From positions 1-14,520 of the forward strand of contig CAUJFK010000186.1 in assembly GCA_963169175.1 (NCBI GenBank): a stretch of 14,520 bases of DNA, given 5' to 3'. The stretch is from Acidobacteriota bacterium. GTDB lineage: Bacteria; Acidobacteriota; Blastocatellia; Pyrinomonadales; Pyrinomonadaceae. The notes beneath the pieces were generated by a model, which searched no databases, was not told where the DNA came from, and was given only the letters and a program-made list of their open reading frames with translations. This document shows positions 7,401-14,520 of this stretch, one piece after another. Made by a program: the position numbers and the translations under genes. Positions within the stretch are counted from its first letter, which is position 1. Every line of letters begins with the position of its first letter.

Positions 7401-10400
7401 CTATTGCGGACAGGTTACGCTAATCGCCGTCAACGCTCCCGCGTCAGAGACCGTGAGGCGGAAGCATGATCCGTTCGGGCTTTTCAGGATCACACCGGCC
7501 CCAAGCGTCCCGACAAACACATCGCCGTTGCGGACATCAAGTTTTGCTTTAGGTGCGGTCGTACCGATCCCGACATTGGTGTCTGTACCGCCGTTCTCTC
7601 CCGTGACACCGCCGAGCACGACCGAGTTGCTTTGGGTAACCGTCGCGTTGGCGCCGATCGCCGTGGCGTTTGTCAGATTGCCGGCTCCAACGTCGGCACT
7701 TGCTCCTATCACTGTGTTGCCGGAACCGGTAGAGTTCGCGTTACCCGCGTCTTTACCGAAAAACGCATTGGAACTGCCGGTGGTGCCGGCTCCGGTACCG
7801 ACAAACAAGTTGTTCGCTCCGGTGACGGAGAGAACAGGGCTGCCGCTAATGTTGTACTGCGTTGTCGAATTAACGGTATTTGCGGTCAGCGTCGTTCCGA
7901 CCGTCATGGTTGTTCCGACCTGGCCGCTGCCATTCACGTTAAAGCTGCCTGACTGCGGCGAGCCGGGAGCATTTTGAATATAGTTCGTACCGAGGTTCGG
8001 TATGTCGCCCGCGGACAGTGCACTGCTCGTCCATGCTCCGCTGCCGTTGCCGCGAAGAAACTCTGTACCTGTCGATGAGCTCAACCCTGTTCCGCCAGCC
8101 CCGGCCCCGATCGTGCCGGTAATGTTTGCCGCCGGTACGGTAAACGATCCGTTAAAGGCACCGTTAACGGTCAGGCCGCCAGTAATCGTCGCATTGCCGC
8201 CAACCGTCAGGTTCGCGCCGACCGCGCCGCTGCCATCGACCGAGAAGCTTGTCCCTGTTTGCGGGTTTGTGCCGTTTTGAACATAACTCGTGCTTCCGCC
8301 CGGAAGTTCGCTGGCGGTCAGCGCGGCCGTTGTAAAGCCGCTTCCCGTGCTCTTAACAAAATGTCCGCTGGTGCCCGCCGAACCGAGGCCCGTTCCGCCG
8401 TTGGCCACGCCGAGCGCACCGGTGATGTTTGCGGCCGGGACCGAGAATGCACCGGTGATACTGCCGGTCACGTTCAGGTTGCCGCCGACGCTAAGGTTTG
8501 TGCCGACCGCACCACTGCCCGCAACATCAAATCCGCCGGCCTGCGGTGAACCGGGTGAATTCTGGATGTAGTTTGTGCTTCCAGTTGGAATATCGGCCCC
8601 CGAGAGAGCGCCGCTTGTCCAGCCGCCCGATCCATTTCCGCGAAGGAAGCTCGTTCCTGTCGAAGTCGTAAGTCCGGTGCCGCCATTCGCTGCTCCAAGT
8701 GTGCCGGTGATATTAGCCGCGGGAACGCTGAACGATCCGGTAATGGTTCCGCCGACCGTCAGGCTGCCGCCGACATTTAGATTCGTACCGACCGTACCGT
8801 TTCCGCCAACATTGAAGTTAGCACCGCTTTGCTGTGCCAGTGTGTTGCTGATGTAGTTCGTCGAAAGGTCAGGTATTTCACCAGCGGTAAGAGCCGCGGT
8901 CGTGAATCCCGATCCGGTGCTCTTAACAAAATGACCGCTGGTTCCGGCCGAACTTAGCCCTGTACCGCCTTTTGCCACGCCAAGTGTGCCGGTGATATTA
9001 GCAACCGGAACACTGAAGGCGCCCGAAATATTTCCGCCGACGGAAAGATTGCCGCCGACATTCAGGTTTGTGCCGACAATGCCGTTGCCCGCCACATCAA
9101 AGCCTCCGGCTTGAGGTGAACCAGGCGAATTTTGGATATAGTTCGCGCTTCCGCCGGGGATCTCACCCGCGGTGAGGGCCGCGGTAGTAAATCCTGATCC
9201 CGTGCTTTTTACAAAATGCCCGCTGGTGCCAGCCGAACCGAGTCCGGTTCCGCCGTTCGCCACACCTAGTGTGCCGGTGATATTCGTTGCCGGAACACTG
9301 AAGGCTCCGGTAATTGTTCCGCCGACCGACAGGTTGCCGCCGACATTCAAATTAGTGCCGACCGTTCCGTTTCCGCCGACATTAAAGTTTGCTCCACTCT
9401 GCGGTGAAGCGCTGTTCCTTACATAGGTTGTAGAAAGGTCCGGTATCTCGCCGGCGGTCAAAGCCGAAGTTGCGAATCCCGTACCCGTGCTCTTTACAAA
9501 ATGGCCGCTCGTACCGGCTGAGGTGAGGCCTGTTCCACCGTTGCTTACACCTACCGTGCCGGTCAGGTTCGAGGCGGAAAGGCTACCATTGATCGGCCCT
9601 GCGACCGTCAGGCCTCCACCGATCGTACCGTTGCCGCCGATGTTGAAATTAACGCCCGGCTGGGCCGTCGTCGTGTTCTGAACGTAGCTTGTGCTGCCCG
9701 CCGGGATGTCGCCTGCGGTAAATGCCGCACTTGTCCAACCGCCGGTGCCATTGCCGCGCAGGAAATTCGTTCCCGTTGAGGAGTTAAGGCCGGTGCCGCC
9801 CTGGGGGGCTCCGAGAAGTCCGGTTATGTTTGTCGCGGGAACACTGAATGAACCCGTAATACTTCCGCCGACCGCCAGGTTGCCGCCGATCGTTCCATTG
9901 CCGCCAATGTTGAACGTGGCCCCAGCCTGCTGGCCCGCTCCGTTTTGGATATAACTCGTGCTGCCGCCCGGAAGGTCAGCGGCCAAAAGGCCCTGGCTTG
10001 CCCAACCGCTTCCGGTGCTGCGAAGGAAGTTGCCCGCCGTTCCGGCCGATCCGAGGCCCGTACCGCCGTTCGCTGTACCGACAAGCCCCGTGATGTTTGC
10101 GGCCGAAACCGTGAACGATGGTGCGGTCAAGGTTCCCGTTATCACCATATCGCCCGGAACGCGGACCGTATCCGCACCTCGTCCGAGCACGACCGAGTTA
10201 TTGTTGCTCACGGTCGCTCCGGCGCCCACTGCTGTCGCGAACGATAGATTTCCGGCACCGACGTTTGCACCGCTGCCAAGGATCGTGTTCGAAAAGCCTG
10301 TCGTGTTCGCGGCACCCGAACCAAAACCAAAGAATGAGTTACCGGTTCCCGTTGTTGCCGTACCTGCCCCGACAAAGATATTACTTGAGCCGGTATTGGA

Positions 10401-12974
10401 GATGACCGCGGTTCCGCCCAAACGGTATGGCGTGTCTGAATTGACCGAATTTGCCGTGAAGGCCCCGCCGACCGTTCCGGCACCGCCGACGTTAAAGTTC
10501 GCTGTCACCTGCTGAGCAAGTCCGTTCTGAATGTAATTGAGACTGCCCGCCGGGATATCACCTGCGGCGATCGCCGAACTCTGCCAGATGCTTCCGTTGC
10601 TGCGAAGATAATTGCCCGCCGAGCCAGTTGCGCCCATGCCAGTTCCGCCGTTTGCGACGGCTACCGTGCCGGTGATGTTCGAGGCATTGACCGGGAAGCT
10701 GTTGGCGATCAGATTTCCATCTACCTGAAGATTTCCCGGGACCCGCACGGCATCCACGCTCCGGCCGAGAACAACGCTGTTGCTTGTGCTTGCAACTGCG
10801 TCCGCCCCGATCGCGGTCGCATAGCTCAGGTTGGCCGATCCCACATTCGCGTTCGCACCAATAGTAGTGTTGTTGCTGCCAAGAGTGTTGGTCTGACCCG
10901 CGTTAACGCCGAAGAAGGAGTTATTGCCGCCCAGAGTATTCCCACTGCCGGATGAGAAACCGGAGAACGTATTGTTGCCGCCGGTCGATGAGTTGAGTCC
11001 GGCGCCTGTACCGAAGAATGCGTTGCCAGAACCTGATGTATTCAGCGAGCCCGCGGAGTTTCCAACAAAGCTGTTAGAAGTACCGGTCGTATTTGCGTTT
11101 CCGGCCGTCAGTCCGGTGAAGAGGTTCGAACCATTTGCAATGAGCACCCGATTGCCGCCGATACTGTACTGTGTACTAGAATTTATCGCGTTACCCCAAA
11201 ACGTCCCGCCCGCGGTGCCATTGCCGCTGATGTTGAAGTTAGTCGAGCCTTGCTGGGTCGTGCCGTTTTGCACATAGAAGCCGCTCCCCTGAGGGACGTC
11301 CGCGGCAGTAAATAATGAGCTGGTCCAGATATTGCCGTCGCTCCGAAGAAAGCGGCCCGCAGTCCCAGGTGCACTCAGGCCTGTCCCGCCATTGGCGGTC
11401 GGGATGACGCCAGTGATATTCGTTGCCTGAACACTAAGATTTGCGGCGCTGAGGGTTCCGAGGATGTTGACGCTGCCGGGTATCCGAACAGTATCTGCCC
11501 CGGATGTTCTGCCGAGCACGATCGTATTGCTGGCATTAACAATTGCCTCTGCGCCGATCGCGGTTGCGTACGAAAGGTTTGTGCCGAGGACATTTGATTC
11601 GGCGCCAACCACCGTGTTCAGCCGGCCAAGTTGATTGCCGGTACCGGCGTTCACACCGATAAAAACGTTCAATTCACCGGCGGTATTATCGTGTCCCGCA
11701 TTGCGGCCGAGGAACGTATTGTTCGCACCGGTGGTATTGAACCGGCCGGCCTCGGTGCCGAAGAATGAGTTATTGCTCGCGATGTTGTCGTGGCCCGCCC
11801 GCGAACCCATGAACGAATTATTTATTCCCGTAGCGTTTGCCTGGCCGGCCAGCGATCCGACGAACGAGTTGTTATTGCCGGTCGTGTTGGCCTGGCCCGC
11901 AAATGAACCAAGAAAGGCGTTGTCGTCACCAGTGTTCTGTCTGCCTGACTGCGAGCCAAAAAATGAGTTGCGATTGCCTCCGGTGTTGTTGTAGCCCGAA
12001 GAATTGCCGAAGAATGAATTGTCCGAACCTGTCGTATTAAAGAAACCACTGAACGTGCCGAAGAATGAGTTGAAGGCTCCCGACGTGTTTACCTGGCCCG
12101 AGCGGTTGCCAAAGAACGAATTCTCGTTGCCAGTCGTCGTTGCGTTACCCGCAAAATACCCAAAAAAGGAATTGCCGTTGCCCGTAACGTTATTTTGTCC
12201 GGCAGAGGAGCCGAAGAAGGAATTTTCCTGGCCTTGTTTGTTCTCCTGGCCCGACCTTGCACCAAAGAACGCGTTGCTGCTTCCAAGATTCAGAAGGCCA
12301 GAGTTCGCTCCCGCAAAAAGATTGTCCAACCCATTAGCACTCAGGATATGCTGGGTGCCGAAGTTGAACCGGTTCGTTGCGGTGATGATGCTTGCCTGGC
12401 CCGTACCGGAGACGTTGAAATTACTGGTCGCCTGTTGTGTGAGCGTGTTCTGAATATAACTGCCGCTGCCGGCGAGAGGGTTGCGCGGATCGGTCATCCG
12501 TGGATCGGTTGTGACAACATATTGCGATGCGTTTACGCCACCGAGTGCCTGTGCGTTGCTTGCGATAAAGGCAGTGGTCGCCGTGGTTGCCTGCAGGCTC
12601 TGAATGGCATACGGCGCACTGCCGATCTTTTGCCGGGGCCCAAGCGTAACAAGCGAACCGACACCGGTCTTTCTGACAGCGATCTCAAGATACCGGTCCA
12701 GCCCCGGAAATCCCGCAGCGCCAAAATCAAGCTTTACCGAGAAGACGCCGTCCGTGACAACGACTGGGCTCAGATAGATCTCAGTGCCGATCAGCAATCC
12801 GCCCGAAGCGGCGTCATAGAGGCGGAACTCAATATCATAATTTCCGCTTGCCGGTGCCGCGCCGTCCTTGAGGCTCCCTTGATACGAGATCTCCGAAGTT
12901 TGGGCATAAATACCTGGAACAAAAAATATTCCGAGCATCAATATTGTAAGAACGAGATTTGCTGCCTTCGTCAT
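7401..12974 (-). CDS. Giant secreted modular fibre-like repeat protein
   Basis: This 1,857-residue protein starts at ATG 12974, with AAGGAG at 12981-12986 as ribosome binding site. A signal peptide covers residues 1-24 (cleavage GIYA before Gln25). Residues about 26-125 form a compact N-terminal beta domain (ISYQGSLKDG ... SAPYAIQS). The rest is repeats. Four arrays of 17-residue units with consensus NSFFGxxAGxxNTTGxx each end in a YadA-head-like stretch (ATAIGAxA ... NSVVLGR). Ten modules with the tail-fibre-like GGTGL motif follow or lie between them. The end has NVGIGTTAPKAKLDV and a roughly 40-residue tail holding the only two cysteines I can find (SCFR, TCPQ). Low hydrophobicity and high Gly/Asn/Ser/Thr fit an extended beta-solenoid or trimeric fibre. 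No YadA beta-barrel anchor or S74 chaperone is recognisable. The role as surface fibre or adhesin is inferred; the propeller-like gene 78 bp downstream may be a partner. Confidence 0.85.
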   Translation of the reverse strand: MTKAANLVLTILMLGIFFVPGIYAQTSEISYQGSLKDGAAPASGNYDIEFRLYDAASGGLLIGTEIYLSPVVVTDGVFSVKLDFGAAGFPGLDRYLEIAVRKTGVGSLVTLGPRQKIGSAPYAIQSLQATTATTAFIASNAQALGGVNASQYVVTTDPRMTDPRNPLAGSGSYIQNTLTQQATSNFNVSGTGQASIITATNRFNFGTQHILSANGLDNLFAGANSGLLNLGSSNAFFGARSGQENKQGQENSFFGSSAGQNNVTGNGNSFFGYFAGNATTTGNENSFFGNRSGQVNTSGAFNSFFGTFSGFFNTTGSDNSFFGNSSGYNNTGGNRNSFFGSQSGRQNTGDDNAFLGSFAGQANTTGNNNSFVGSLAGQANATGINNSFMGSRAGHDNIASNNSFFGTEAGRFNTTGANNTFLGRNAGHDNTAGELNVFIGVNAGTGNQLGRLNTVVGAESNVLGTNLSYATAIGAEAIVNASNTIVLGRTSGADTVRIPGSVNILGTLSAANLSVQATNITGVIPTANGGTGLSAPGTAGRFLRSDGNIWTSSLFTAADVPQGSGFYVQNGTTQQGSTNFNISGNGTAGGTFWGNAINSSTQYSIGGNRVLIANGSNLFTGLTAGNANTTGTSNSFVGNSAGSLNTSGSGNAFFGTGAGLNSSTGGNNTFSGFSSGSGNTLGGNNSFFGVNAGQTNTLGSNNTTIGANANVGSANLSYATAIGADAVASTSNSVVLGRSVDAVRVPGNLQVDGNLIANSFPVNASNITGTVAVANGGTGMGATGSAGNYLRSNGSIWQSSAIAAGDIPAGSLNYIQNGLAQQVTANFNVGGAGTVGGAFTANSVNSDTPYRLGGTAVISNTGSSNIFVGAGTATTGTGNSFFGFGSGAANTTGFSNTILGSGANVGAGNLSFATAVGAGATVSNNNSVVLGRGADTVRVPGDMVITGTLTAPSFTVSAANITGLVGTANGGTGLGSAGTAGNFLRSTGSGWASQGLLAADLPGGSTSYIQNGAGQQAGATFNIGGNGTIGGNLAVGGSITGSFSVPATNITGLLGAPQGGTGLNSSTGTNFLRGNGTGGWTSAAFTAGDIPAGSTSYVQNTTTAQPGVNFNIGGNGTIGGGLTVAGPINGSLSASNLTGTVGVSNGGTGLTSAGTSGHFVKSTGTGFATSALTAGEIPDLSTTYVRNSASPQSGANFNVGGNGTVGTNLNVGGNLSVGGTITGAFSVPATNITGTLGVANGGTGLGSAGTSGHFVKSTGSGFTTAALTAGEIPGGSANYIQNSPGSPQAGGFDVAGNGIVGTNLNVGGNLSVGGNISGAFSVPVANITGTLGVAKGGTGLSSAGTSGHFVKSTGSGFTTAALTAGEIPDLSTNYISNTLAQQSGANFNVGGNGTVGTNLNVGGSLTVGGTITGSFSVPAANITGTLGAANGGTGLTTSTGTSFLRGNGSGGWTSGALSGADIPTGSTNYIQNSPGSPQAGGFDVAGSGAVGTNLSVGGNLNVTGSITGAFSVPAANITGALGVANGGTGLGSAGTSGHFVKSTGSGFTTAALTASELPGGSTSYVQNGTNPQTGTSFSVDGSGAVGANLTVGGNATITGGLTVNGAFNGSFTVPAANITGTIGAGAGGTGLSSSTGTEFLRGNGSGAWTSSALSAGDIPNLGTNYIQNAPGSPQSGSFNVNGSGQVGTTMTVGTTLTANTVNSTTQYNISGSPVLSVTGANNLFVGTGAGTTGSSNAFFGKDAGNANSTGSGNTVIGASADVGAGNLTNATAIGANATVTQSNSVVLGGVTGENGGTDTNVGIGTTAPKAKLDVRNGDVFVGTLGAGVILKSPNGSCFRLTVSDAGALTAISVTCPQ
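7608..7811 (-). repeat. Array 4: two NxFFG repeats plus head-like cap, C-terminal
   Basis: A short unit (NLFVGTGAG) and a full unit (NAFFGKDAG) are followed by NTVIGASA ... ATAIGANA ... NSVVLGG. It lies after the last GGTG module and before the NVGIGTT segment, and it closely matches array 3. Confidence 0.75.
10178..10382 (-). repeat. Array 3: two NxFFG repeats plus head-like cap
   Basis: One shortened unit (NIFVGAGT, 14 codons) and one full unit (NSFFGFGSG) are followed by NTILGSGA ... ATAVGAGA ... NSVVLGR and VRVPG. It sits between GGTG modules 2 and 3. Confidence 0.75.
10760..11126 (-). repeat. Array 2: five NxFFG repeats plus head-like cap
   Basis: Five full 17-codon units (from NLFTGLTAG) are followed by the cap NTTIGANA ... 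ATAIGADA ... NSVVLGR and then the VRVPG joint. It sits between GGTG modules 1 and 2. Confidence 0.8.
11510..12323 (-). repeat. Array 1: fourteen 16-17-codon NxFFG repeats plus head-like cap
   Basis: Fourteen full units of mostly 51 bp run from NLFAGANSG to NVFIGVNAG, consensus N[ST]FFGxx[AS]GxxNTTGxx. Three units are 16 codons long instead of 17. The cap is NTVVGAES followed by ATAIGAEA and NTIVLGR. Sequence varies strongly between units except at Asn1, Phe/Val3-4, Gly5, Gly9 and Asn12. Confidence 0.85.
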
Positions 12975-13488
12975 CTTTTTCTCCTTCTGGCGAAACCTTG
13001 GCCTCTGATGTTATTTGGAGTGTCGTTTGAAACTGCCTGCGGTTTGAAGACCGAGATCAATTCGAGGATAGTGCATTTTACGTCCGGGAGCGTACATCAA
13101 TACAACCCGATGCATACAAAAACACTCCAAAGTAGCATGTTAGGGCGATGTTCTTCGCGATGGGAATCTCCTGCCGCTGTCGAAAAACCTGTCGACCGCT
13201 ACCTTATCTTGTACGGAAAATAGAACGAACAGAACGATTTTTCCAGCTATTCGTCGTTCCGTCAAGTACTTTTTGCGCAAACGCATCCTTGCCAATGTAC
13301 AATACCGAACATTTCGAAGCCGTACGTTGCTTCAGAATAGAAGAAATATGTATGGAAGTAGGTCACTTGCATGTCCTCCGGCCAGCGATGACGGGGCCCT
13401 AAACGGCAGGATTCCCATAGTTAAGCCTTAGGCACGCATGTTGCTATCCAGGAGTGGGCCGGAGTACGAAAATAGGGAGGATCAGGGA
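12975..13488. promoter_or_regulatory. 514-bp divergent regulatory spacer
   Basis: No convincing gene is present. The spacer must hold the promoter of the minus-strand fibre gene and that of the plus-strand 67-residue gene. Minus-strand candidates are TAAAAT at 13075-13080 (with TTGTAT 19 bp upstream), about 100 bp before the fibre start, and TTGACG (13260-13265) with AAAAAT (13237-13242) at 17-bp spacing. A plus-strand candidate is TTGCGC (13273-13278) with TACAAT (13298-13303). All are weak. Also seen are the inverted repeat TTTGGAGTGT (13014-13023) with ACACTCCAAA (13122-13131), the direct repeat GTTTGAA (13025-13031, 13042-13048), and a second inverted pair at 13160-13176 and 13404-13418. 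Confidence 0.4.
13160..13418. repeat. Imperfect inverted repeat pair enclosing 227 bp
   Basis: The left arm ATGGGAATCTCCTGCCG (13160-13176) and the inverse of the right arm, ATGGGAATCCTGCCG (13404-13418), match over 15 bases with one 2-base gap. No target-site duplication is visible in the flanks, and no transposase is encoded inside. It could be the ends of a small non-autonomous element or chance. Confidence 0.35.
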
Positions 13489-13692
13489 ATGTCAAAACAG
13501 GTTATCACCGTTCACGGCGAGGAGAAAATTGTTCGTGAAGATACGGCAAAGGCGTATCGCGGAGTTTATTGGGGATTGATCAGCTTGGCCGCCATTATCA
13601 TTATTGCTGCGATCCTGTTTTTCTGGGGATTTATTAAGCTCGGAACCGACACACAGGTCCGTGATCAGCAGCCAGCAAGCGAAAGCCAGTAA
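13489..13692 (+). CDS. Small single-pass membrane protein, unrecognised
   Basis: This 67-residue protein starts at ATG 13489, with an excellent ribosome binding site AGGGAGG at 13474-13480, 8 bases upstream. A longer frame from 13438 exists, but the site decides for this start. Residues 1-25 are charged (HGEEKIVREDTAKAYR). Residues about 27-49 form one membrane segment rich in Ile, Leu, Ala and Phe. Residues 50-67 are a polar tail (DTQVRDQQPASESQ). Basic residues before the segment suggest the N-terminus stays inside and the tail faces the periplasm. It is not part of a family I recognise. It lies between the divergent spacer and tsaD, 209 bp before the latter, both in the same direction. Confidence 0.75.
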   Translation: MSKQVITVHGEEKIVREDTAKAYRGVYWGLISLAAIIIIAAILFFWGFIKLGTDTQVRDQQPASESQ

Positions 13693-13901
13693 AGCGCACT
13701 GCGACATAGATCGAAAGCAAAGATCACGAATAGCCGCATCATTCATCTCGCATCCGCTTAAACTGCTAGCAGTCGGCTTTGTGTGCTTTGAGGCCTCTCT
13801 TGTCTGCTTTGTGTTTAGATTTCTCTTGTTCCCACACCAAGGCGCCGAGTTCGCGATCTGCGCTTTTCCAGAATCTTCCTGATTCGGTCATAATTTGAAT
13901 A
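13693..13901. other. Intergenic gap with GCTTTGTGT repeat and a 12-bp palindrome
   Basis: GCTTTGTGT (13776-13784), GCTTTGAGG (13785-13793) and GCTTTGTGTTT (13806-13816) form a short repeated T/G-rich element. It is similar in style, though not in sequence, to the arms of the 2107-2189 palindrome. The perfect palindrome ACTGCTAGCAGT lies at 13762-13773. No ribosome binding site or strong promoter for tsaD was recognised. Confidence 0.45.
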
Positions 13902-14520
13902 ATGCTGGTCCTCGGAATTGAAAGCTCGTGCGATGAAACGGCCGCGGCGGTGGTGCGCGATGGGCGAGAACTTCTGTCATCTGAAATATTTTCGCAGATC
14001 GACCTGCACCGCCCGTTTGGCGGCGTGGTGCCAGAACTGGCATCGAGGGAGCATTTGGCCCGCATCGGCCCGATCGTGGATGCCGCACTCGAACAGGCGG
14101 CTGTTGATCTTCATTCTATCGACGCGGTTGCTGTTACTCAGGGGCCGGGGCTGATCGGCTCGTTGATGGTCGGTGTCTCATTCGCCAAGGCGTTTGCATT
14201 TGGGCTTGGAATCCCGTTTATCGGTGTAAACCATATCGAAGGGCACGTTTATTCGGTTGTCTTTGAAAATCCGCCGATCGAGTATCCTGCTTTGGCATTG
14301 ATCGTCTCCGGCGGGCACACTAACATTTTTCATATGCCGGCGGAAGGCCAGTACAAGGTCGTCTCCCGAACTCGTGACGACGCGGCGGGCGAGGCGTTCG
14401 ACAAGGTTGCCAAGATGCTCGGACTTGGCTATCCGGGTGGGCCCATTATTGAAAAGATCGCTCGAGACGGTGATCCGAGGGCCGTGAAGTTCACTCTTCC
14501 GAAGATATCTGACGGCCGTC
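13902..14520 (+). CDS. tsaD: tRNA N6-threonylcarbamoyladenosine transferase TsaD, 5' part
   Basis: The first 206 codons are present of a usual 330-350; the gene runs off the right edge. TsaD transfers the threonylcarbamoyl group from threonylcarbamoyl-AMP to A37 of ANN-decoding tRNAs, acting in the cytoplasm with TsaB and TsaE. The N-terminal ASKHA signature LGIESSCDETAAA (Asp11, Glu12) is intact. The metal-binding NHIEGH places His111 and His115 exactly where E. coli TsaD has them, and SGGHTN follows at 136-141. GPGLIGSLMVG and the GEAFDKVAKMLGLGYPGG block are also family-typical. ATG 13902 gives the canonical start; no clear Shine-Dalgarno site precedes it. Neither tsaB nor tsaE is in the window. 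Confidence 0.97.
   Translation, partial: MLVLGIESSCDETAAAVVRDGRELLSSEIFSQIDLHRPFGGVVPELASREHLARIGPIVDAALEQAAVDLHSIDAVAVTQGPGLIGSLMVGVSFAKAFAFGLGIPFIGVNHIEGHVYSVVFENPPIEYPALALIVSGGHTNIFHMPAEGQYKVVSRTRDDAAGEAFDKVAKMLGLGYPGGPIIEKIARDGDPRAVKFTLPKISDGR

Larger units (their letters stand above)
7970..11432 (-). repeat. Ten GGTG tail-fibre-like modules
   Basis: Ten modules follow the pattern NITGTLGVANGGTGL, then a segment ending in GHFVKSTGS or NFLRGNGS, then AGEIP or ADIP, then Y[IV]QN. The GGTG codons lie near 8090, 8395, 8675, 8960, 9250, 9535, 9795, 10065, 10645 and 11390. Modules 3-10 are spaced 260-306 bp. Modules 6, 7 and 9 are the most alike, while modules 4, 8 and 10 form a second subtype (STGTxFLRGNG). 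Between modules lie FN[IV]GGNGTVG and VGGNLSVGG segments. Confidence 0.85.

Noticed and set aside
11510..12323. CRISPR-like array (about 51-bp period)
   Set aside because: The repeats are in-frame codons with varied DNA and conserved protein positions. There are no identical direct repeats with unique spacers and no cas genes.
7453..12453. Many Pro/Val/Leu-rich plus-strand open frames opposite the fibre gene
   Set aside because: They are the antisense of the Gly/Asn/Thr repeat codons and repeat with the same period; none has its own ribosome binding site or domain.
7401..12974. Prophage tail fibre
   Set aside because: GGTG modules are phage-like, but the gene has a Sec signal peptide and no phage structural, lysis or integrase gene is near.
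7401..12974. Classical trimeric autotransporter (YadA type)
   Set aside because: Head-like motifs are present, but the C-terminus lacks the membrane-anchor barrel and coiled-coil stalk.
13148..13402. 84-codon plus-strand open frame in the divergent spacer
   Set aside because: No ribosome binding site, no domain or membrane segment, Cys/Arg-rich odd composition, and it overlaps the candidate promoter elements.
13766..14065. Minus-strand open frame opposite the tsaD start
   Set aside because: It overlaps the certain tsaD coding sequence and the intergenic repeat; its C-terminal Lys/Ala-rich part is simply the reverse of the GCTTTGTG repeats.

Overview
The window looks like a chromosomal segment of a Gram-negative-type bacterium with moderate-to-high G+C. 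The best guess is an Acidobacteriota/Blastocatellia-like lineage. This is inferred from the gene types: secreted DUF885 and M28 peptidases, a PDZ/membrane/GAF/SpoIIE-phosphatase fusion, and a giant GGTG/NxFFG-repeat secreted fibre with a small calcium-loop propeller gene beside it. Several genes lack a clear Shine-Dalgarno site. No rRNA, tRNA, CRISPR array or insertion sequence was found.

Layout, left to right. Bases 1-193 (minus) hold the start of a zinc-ribbon protein that runs off the left edge. After a short AT-rich divergent spacer come three plus-strand genes: a secreted DUF885 predicted zinc metallopeptidase (345-2099), a secreted M28 aminopeptidase-like protein (2229-3632), and an 860-residue membrane phosphatase (3656-6238). 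The first two are separated by a long near-perfect palindrome (2107-2189). The last two are only 23 bp apart. Convergent to these, on the minus strand, lies a probable two-gene unit transcribed from about 13.0 kb down to 6.25 kb. It encodes a 1,857-residue modular repeat protein (7401-12974) and then a 356-residue six-repeat VCBS/FG-GAP-like protein (6252-7322). A regulatory and spacer region of about 514 bp (12975-13488) follows. It is succeeded on the plus strand by a 67-residue single-pass membrane protein with an excellent ribosome binding site (13489-13692), and by the first 206 codons of tsaD, the tRNA t6A modification gene, cut by the right edge.

How the genes may work together: the two peptidases are both exported and could act in peptide scavenging in the periplasm or outside the cell. 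The SpoIIE-type phosphatase is a sensor/output protein of the partner-switching kind, but no anti-sigma or anti-anti-sigma partner lies in the window. The most unusual part is the fibre/propeller pair. The big protein is built from four NxFFG beta-solenoid-like arrays (14, 5, 2 and 2 full 17-residue repeats) and ten GGTG modules resembling phage tail fibres. It has a Sec signal peptide, but neither a YadA-type outer-membrane anchor nor a recognisable S74 chaperone end. It ends instead in a short domain carrying the only two cysteines I can find in the protein. It may be an extracellular fibre or adhesin; its export and attachment route cannot be read from this window.
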